In this document: positions 5,366 through 7,735 of the stretch, piece by piece | How the letters are laid out: each line of letters starts with the position of its first letter | Numbering within the stretch: the stretch's first letter is position 1 | Assembly: GCA_014523685.1 (NCBI GenBank) | Contig: JAATVT010000063.1 | Span: 1 to 7,735, forward strand | Direction: 5' to 3' | Source of the DNA: Nitrososphaerales archaeon TH5893 | Lineage (GTDB): Archaea > Thermoproteota > Nitrososphaeria > Nitrososphaerales > Nitrososphaeraceae | DNA length: 7,735 nucleotides | The notes under the pieces: model-generated | What the model was told of the DNA's origin: nothing | The model's database searches: none | What the model saw: the letters and a program-made list of their open reading frames with translations, nothing else | Made by a program: the position numbers and the translations under genes

Positions 5366-6406
5366 ATGAAAAATAAGAGTAGAAAAGATGAAACAACTTC
5401 CTTACCGTTATCAGAATATGAGGAGGTGATGAAACGCCTTAAGGAAGCTCTAGCTAGATGCCTGCAAATGTTAAAAATAGGTCATTATAAGGATATGAGT
5501 GAAAGAGCTCTTCGGCATCTTGAGAATGCTTCTCTGGACCAAATAAAGACTTTTGGTGATTGGATTCTATGTTTAAGCGCAATTGCAGATTCCTGCTTGG
5601 CTAATAAACACATACTATCCCAGTCAGAAACTTACGATTTTCTTACTGTTGCAGTTGCTACAAATATCGAGGAAAAAACAAGGAGTAAAGCAATTGATGA
5701 TATAATTTTCAGAATTTACCGAGATATTATGGCAAATTATGAAAGTTCAAATGATAAAATAAAGATAGCATATCCAAATATTATTGTAGATGTAGTTGCT
5801 ATCCTTGCTAAAGGGATAAATATCGAGGGTAAGAAAATAGCACCATTTCAAGTAGAACTCTACTATCAAAAAAGGAAGGCGAATGCAGGTACTTCTTCAT
5901 TGGTCCCGAAGGCTGTAACTACCACAGCATCAACATCAGCTACAGCTGCTAGTATTGCCACCATAGAAAAGAGGAAAAAAGAAGAACTTCATGTCATTGA
6001 AGCTGACAAGGAAAAAATTATTGAAAGTCTCAATAAGATAACTGGTAGAAGCAAAAAGGAACTAGAATTATCACTTAGCAAACTGCAGATGATAGACATT
6101 AAAAGATTAAGACATCTGTGCGAAAACTATGGTAAATTGCAAAAATATTGTGAGCTAATACACGGCTCAGAGGAGAGATTCAGAGTAGAGCTTCAAAAGG
6201 ATATTGGAAGAAAACTTTCCCAACATCAACTTCAACGTGCTGCAAATTCCATAAAGCAAGCTAAAGTGTATATTGAAAATGTTTTGGATGGCAAATTTGA
6301 ACCACATGGCTCATATGGAATTAACCATGTCAAGCATAATCTAGAATATGGCTATCAGCTCACGGGACTAATCCAGTCTAAGAGACGAAGTTCACACAAG
6401 AGATGA
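5366..6406 (+). CDS. Two-domain soluble protein of unknown function
   Basis: This 346-residue protein has no signal peptide or membrane segment. Residues 15-170 form a mostly helical N-terminal domain with a moderate hydrophobic core (GDWILCLSAIADSCL, 64-78; YPNIIVDVVAILAKG, 136-150). Residues about 172-200 are a Thr/Ala/Ser linker (AVTTTASTSATAAS). Residues 200-310 are again helical and charged, with many Lys/Glu pairs. The end has a striking aromatic/His stretch, GSYGINHVKHNLEYGYQLTG (315-334), then a basic tail (SKRRSSHKR). I recall similar Gly-Ile-Asn-His-x-x-His endings in other Nitrososphaerales proteins but cannot name the family. Cysteines C32, C69, C77, C252 and C262 are scattered, not a zinc motif. 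The basic tail may bind nucleic acid. The start ATG at 5366 has only a weak AGG upstream, and a GATATTAATC at about 5288 could be the promoter. It appears monocistronic. Confidence 0.75.
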   Translation: MKNKSRKDETTSLPLSEYEEVMKRLKEALARCLQMLKIGHYKDMSERALRHLENASLDQIKTFGDWILCLSAIADSCLANKHILSQSETYDFLTVAVATNIEEKTRSKAIDDIIFRIYRDIMANYESSNDKIKIAYPNIIVDVVAILAKGINIEGKKIAPFQVELYYQKRKANAGTSSLVPKAVTTTASTSATAASIATIEKRKKEELHVIEADKEKIIESLNKITGRSKKELELSLSKLQMIDIKRLRHLCENYGKLQKYCELIHGSEERFRVELQKDIGRKLSQHQLQRAANSIKQAKVYIENVLDGKFEPHGSYGINHVKHNLEYGYQLTGLIQSKRRSSHKR

Positions 6407-6435
6407 CTAAAGGGATCAATTATTTTTGTAAAATT

Positions 6436-6459
6436 AAAAGATAATACCTAATATCTTTT
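6436..6459. terminator. Symmetrical hairpin between convergent genes, likely bidirectional terminator
   Basis: AAAAGATA (6436-6443) and TATCTTTT (6452-6459) are perfect 8-base arms around an 8-base loop. They give a T4 on each strand and sit midway between two converging stop codons. Confidence 0.55.
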
Positions 6460-6494
6460 CAATTCTATCATATAATGGAAAAGTCTTAGATTTA

Positions 6495-6902
6495 TTATTC
6501 CACTAGTGGCTCTGCAAATGAAAGCTGATATCCATCTGGTTCCCATATATGAAAATATCTTTCACCCCATGGTGCATCCATTGGTTCATTTTCAAATAGT
6601 ATCGTATTTGATATTTCTTCATTGCTCTTGAAATATGAATACAGCTTGTCAACGTTATCAGTATAAAAAATCACCCTGCCAAAGTGCTTGGCAGATATAT
6701 CATATTCAGACTTGCTGTTTGTAGCTAATTCTAAATTTAAGAACATTTTGGGCATATCTGCACCTATTTCAAACGTGGTAAAAGAATCGTTAGAACCACC
6801 ATACGTTAATCTAAAACCAGGAATGTTAGAGTAAAAATTGCATGATCTCTTCATGTTTTTGATCACTAAAGTCACTGCAGATATTCGATATACGCTATTC
6901 AT
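6495..6902 (-). CDS. VOC-superfamily (glyoxalase/bleomycin-resistance fold) protein
   Basis: This 135-residue protein has the two beta-alpha-beta-beta-beta halves of the vicinal-oxygen-chelate fold. The first half opens VTLVIKNMKRSCNFYSNIPGF (residues 10-30), and the second HFGRVIFYTDNVDKLYSYF (73-91), ending with PWGERYFHIWEPDGYQLSFA (111-130). Members isomerise, open or bind small molecules, or sequester antibiotics, usually as dimers with a metal. Aligned by eye with E. coli glyoxalase I (ligands H5, E56, H74, E122), the four positions appear to be A9, about N56, R76 and S128, so the usual metal site is missing. A binding or unusual enzyme role is therefore more likely than a glyoxalase. 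The ATG at 6902 has an AT-rich box about 24 bases upstream. The gene is alone and converges on the 346-residue protein gene. The family call is strong, the function open. Confidence 0.83.
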   Translation of the reverse strand: MNSVYRISAVTLVIKNMKRSCNFYSNIPGFRLTYGGSNDSFTTFEIGADMPKMFLNLELATNSKSEYDISAKHFGRVIFYTDNVDKLYSYFKSNEEISNTILFENEPMDAPWGERYFHIWEPDGYQLSFAEPLVE

Positions 6903-6920
6903 AACATCATCGACCTGAAT

Positions 6921-6929
6921 TTTAATATT
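6921..6929 (-). promoter_or_regulatory. TATA-like box for the VOC protein gene
   Basis: AATATTAAA read leftward lies about 23 bases before the ATG at 6902, compatible with a leaderless transcript. Confidence 0.35.
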
Positions 6930-7244
6930 GAGATATGGAATATATCATTAACCATAGCATATGTTATCCTGTGGTATCCTGGTTTCAGAAAAGATAGTCC
7001 TTCAAACTTCCAGAAGAGGCTACATATTTTCTTATGATAAATATTTGATATCTAGCTCTCTTTCAATTATCTATTTATGGCAATCCAATCATGTGTCTCT
7101 ACAATATCTCCGGCTGTCATTATTCTGAGAATGTGTAAACGGAACCCGACTTGAATTTAGTTATTATCTCTCTTTTGAAAATTAAGGACGACTTTACTAT
7201 TAAAGAGCAATTGAGTTCTAAAGAAATTATATGCTAAGCAGAAA

Positions 7245-7266
7245 CCCATCCTGGGCTTGATTTTTT
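7245..7266 (+). terminator. Hairpin plus T6, intrinsic-type terminator facing right
   Basis: CCCA (7245-7248), TCC loop and TGGG (7252-7255) make a short GC stem followed within five bases by TTTTTT (7261-7266). Nearby AAGC (7236-7239) can pair alternatively with GCTT (7255-7258). The polarity suits a rightward transcript, though no rightward gene is evident upstream. Confidence 0.45.
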
Positions 7267-7281
7267 ATGAATGAATAGATT

Positions 7282-7695
7282 TTATTTCATGAACTTCTTA
7301 ATTTTTTGAAGAAATACCTGTCTATAGTTTTCGAATGCATTTTCATTTTGTAGACACGATCTACAAACATAGGAATGAGACTTGCCTTCTATAAAATTAG
7401 AGTATTTTAAAGAATCATATTCATCGTCAACCCATTTATCGCATATAAAACATTTTTGTACTATTGTTTCTTCATATCGTTTATTTTTGGCTTCTATCTC
7501 TTGTCCTTGAGATCCTCTGGAATTATTTGAGGTTTCTTGATCAGTGTTCCCTTGAGAACATTCTATATGCTTAATGGATTTGGTGGACTTTGACCAAAGT
7601 GCTCGTCCGGATATTAATTCTTTACCGCATTCGATACATTTACCTCTGAACTTGATAGTGATTGGGATCCAATCCATGGCATTGTCATACATCAT
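7282..7695 (-). CDS. Double zinc-finger (Cys-rich) protein of unknown function
   Basis: This 137-residue protein has two probable zinc sites. The first is C20-x2-C23 with H43-x2-C46, inside a compact domain (WIPITIKFRGKCIECGKEL) whose W-x-P-I-x-I-x-F-x-G-x-C opening I recall from other thaumarchaeal proteins. The second is C82-x2-C85 with C111-x2-C114, near the C-terminus. A Gln/Ser/Asn/Glu-rich disordered linker (about 47-75) separates them, and the protein ends in a basic helix (FLQKIKKFMK). There is no signal or membrane segment. Such proteins commonly bind nucleic acid or other proteins; no catalytic motif is visible. I start it at ATG 7695, because a clear TATA box lies 25 bases upstream; ATG 7692 or 7677 are possible alternatives. 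No terminator is obvious on its own strand. Confidence 0.75.
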   Translation of the reverse strand: MMYDNAMDWIPITIKFRGKCIECGKELISGRALWSKSTKSIKHIECSQGNTDQETSNNSRGSQGQEIEAKNKRYEETIVQKCFICDKWVDDEYDSLKYSNFIEGKSHSYVCRSCLQNENAFENYRQVFLQKIKKFMK

Positions 7696-7715
7696 ACATG
7701 CATGAAATTGGAAGG

Positions 7716-7724
7716 TATATTAAA
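7716..7724 (-). promoter_or_regulatory. Strong TATA box for the zinc-finger gene
   Basis: TTTAATATA on the minus strand is centred 25 bases before the ATG at 7695, the best promoter match in the window. It predicts a leaderless or nearly leaderless transcript. Confidence 0.6.
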
Positions 7725-7735
7725 TAATCCATAGA

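Larger units (their letters stand above)
6903..7281. other. Intergenic stretch with possible small RNA or degraded ORFs
   Basis: These 379 bases separate two leftward genes. On the plus strand a 55-codon frame runs from ATG 6961 to TGA 7128 (start MLSCGILVSEKIVLQTSRRG), but its composition is unconvincing. On the minus strand there are coding-looking scraps: KFKSGSVYTFSE ending in a TAA near 7124, overlapped by a 17-codon ATG frame at 7067-7120 (MTAGDIVETHDWIAINR). They may be remains of a decayed leftward gene. The plus-strand hairpin and T6 at 7245-7266 are listed separately. Confidence 0.35.

Noticed and set aside
1..7735. CRISPR array, tRNA, rRNA, insertion-sequence ends, toxin-antitoxin or defence genes
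   Set aside because: I looked for regularly spaced repeats, cloverleaf-like segments, terminal inverted repeats with transposase motifs and known defence motifs and found none.

Overview
The window is AT-rich. It carries several small, mostly membrane-anchored, secreted or helical-repeat proteins, and several start codons have an AT-rich TATA-like box about 25 bases upstream with no clear ribosome site. That leaderless archaeal layout, a deazaflavin/FMN-split-barrel enzyme of the probable F420-dependent class, and the general look of the proteins suggest an ammonia-oxidising archaeon of the Nitrososphaerales (Nitrososphaera or Nitrosocosmicus type). This assignment is inference from style. 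No rRNA, tRNA or marker gene is present.

Left part (1-2581): the 3' end of a PPOX-class flavin/F420 enzyme runs rightward. It meets a leftward gene for a single-pass membrane protein with a PepSY-like tail (330-788). Next come a gene-poor stretch with one possible leftward mini-gene (902-1027), a leftward helix-turn-helix protein (1228-1764), and another empty stretch. A leftward small membrane-protein gene follows (2120-2409), apparently broken by one missing base in a C run. Just upstream, and overlapping it by ATGA, are remnants of a second small secreted or membrane ORF (2406-2581).

Centre (2589-6406), all rightward: a SemiSWEET sugar transporter (2607-2912); two related helical-repeat soluble proteins (3042-3533 and 3623-4060), each with its own leaderless-type promoter; a 430-base spacer with a TTAATA-type inverted-repeat cluster; a secreted, extremely acidic protein with a recurring Pro-x-(Asn)-Asp-Glu motif (4493-5131); a hairpin terminator; and a 346-residue two-domain soluble protein of unknown function (5366-6406).

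Right part (6436-7735): a symmetrical hairpin separates the central block from a leftward VOC/glyoxalase-fold protein that seems to lack the usual metal ligands (6495-6902). Then comes a 379-base stretch with no convincing gene but with a rightward-facing hairpin plus T6 terminator, and finally a leftward protein with two separate Cys-rich zinc sites (7282-7695) and a good TATA box.

The genes do not form one obvious pathway. The most coherent unit is the central rightward block (transporter, two helical-repeat paralogues, acidic exported protein), but it looks like separate transcription units rather than one operon. I did not find a clear defence, mobile-element or CRISPR system.
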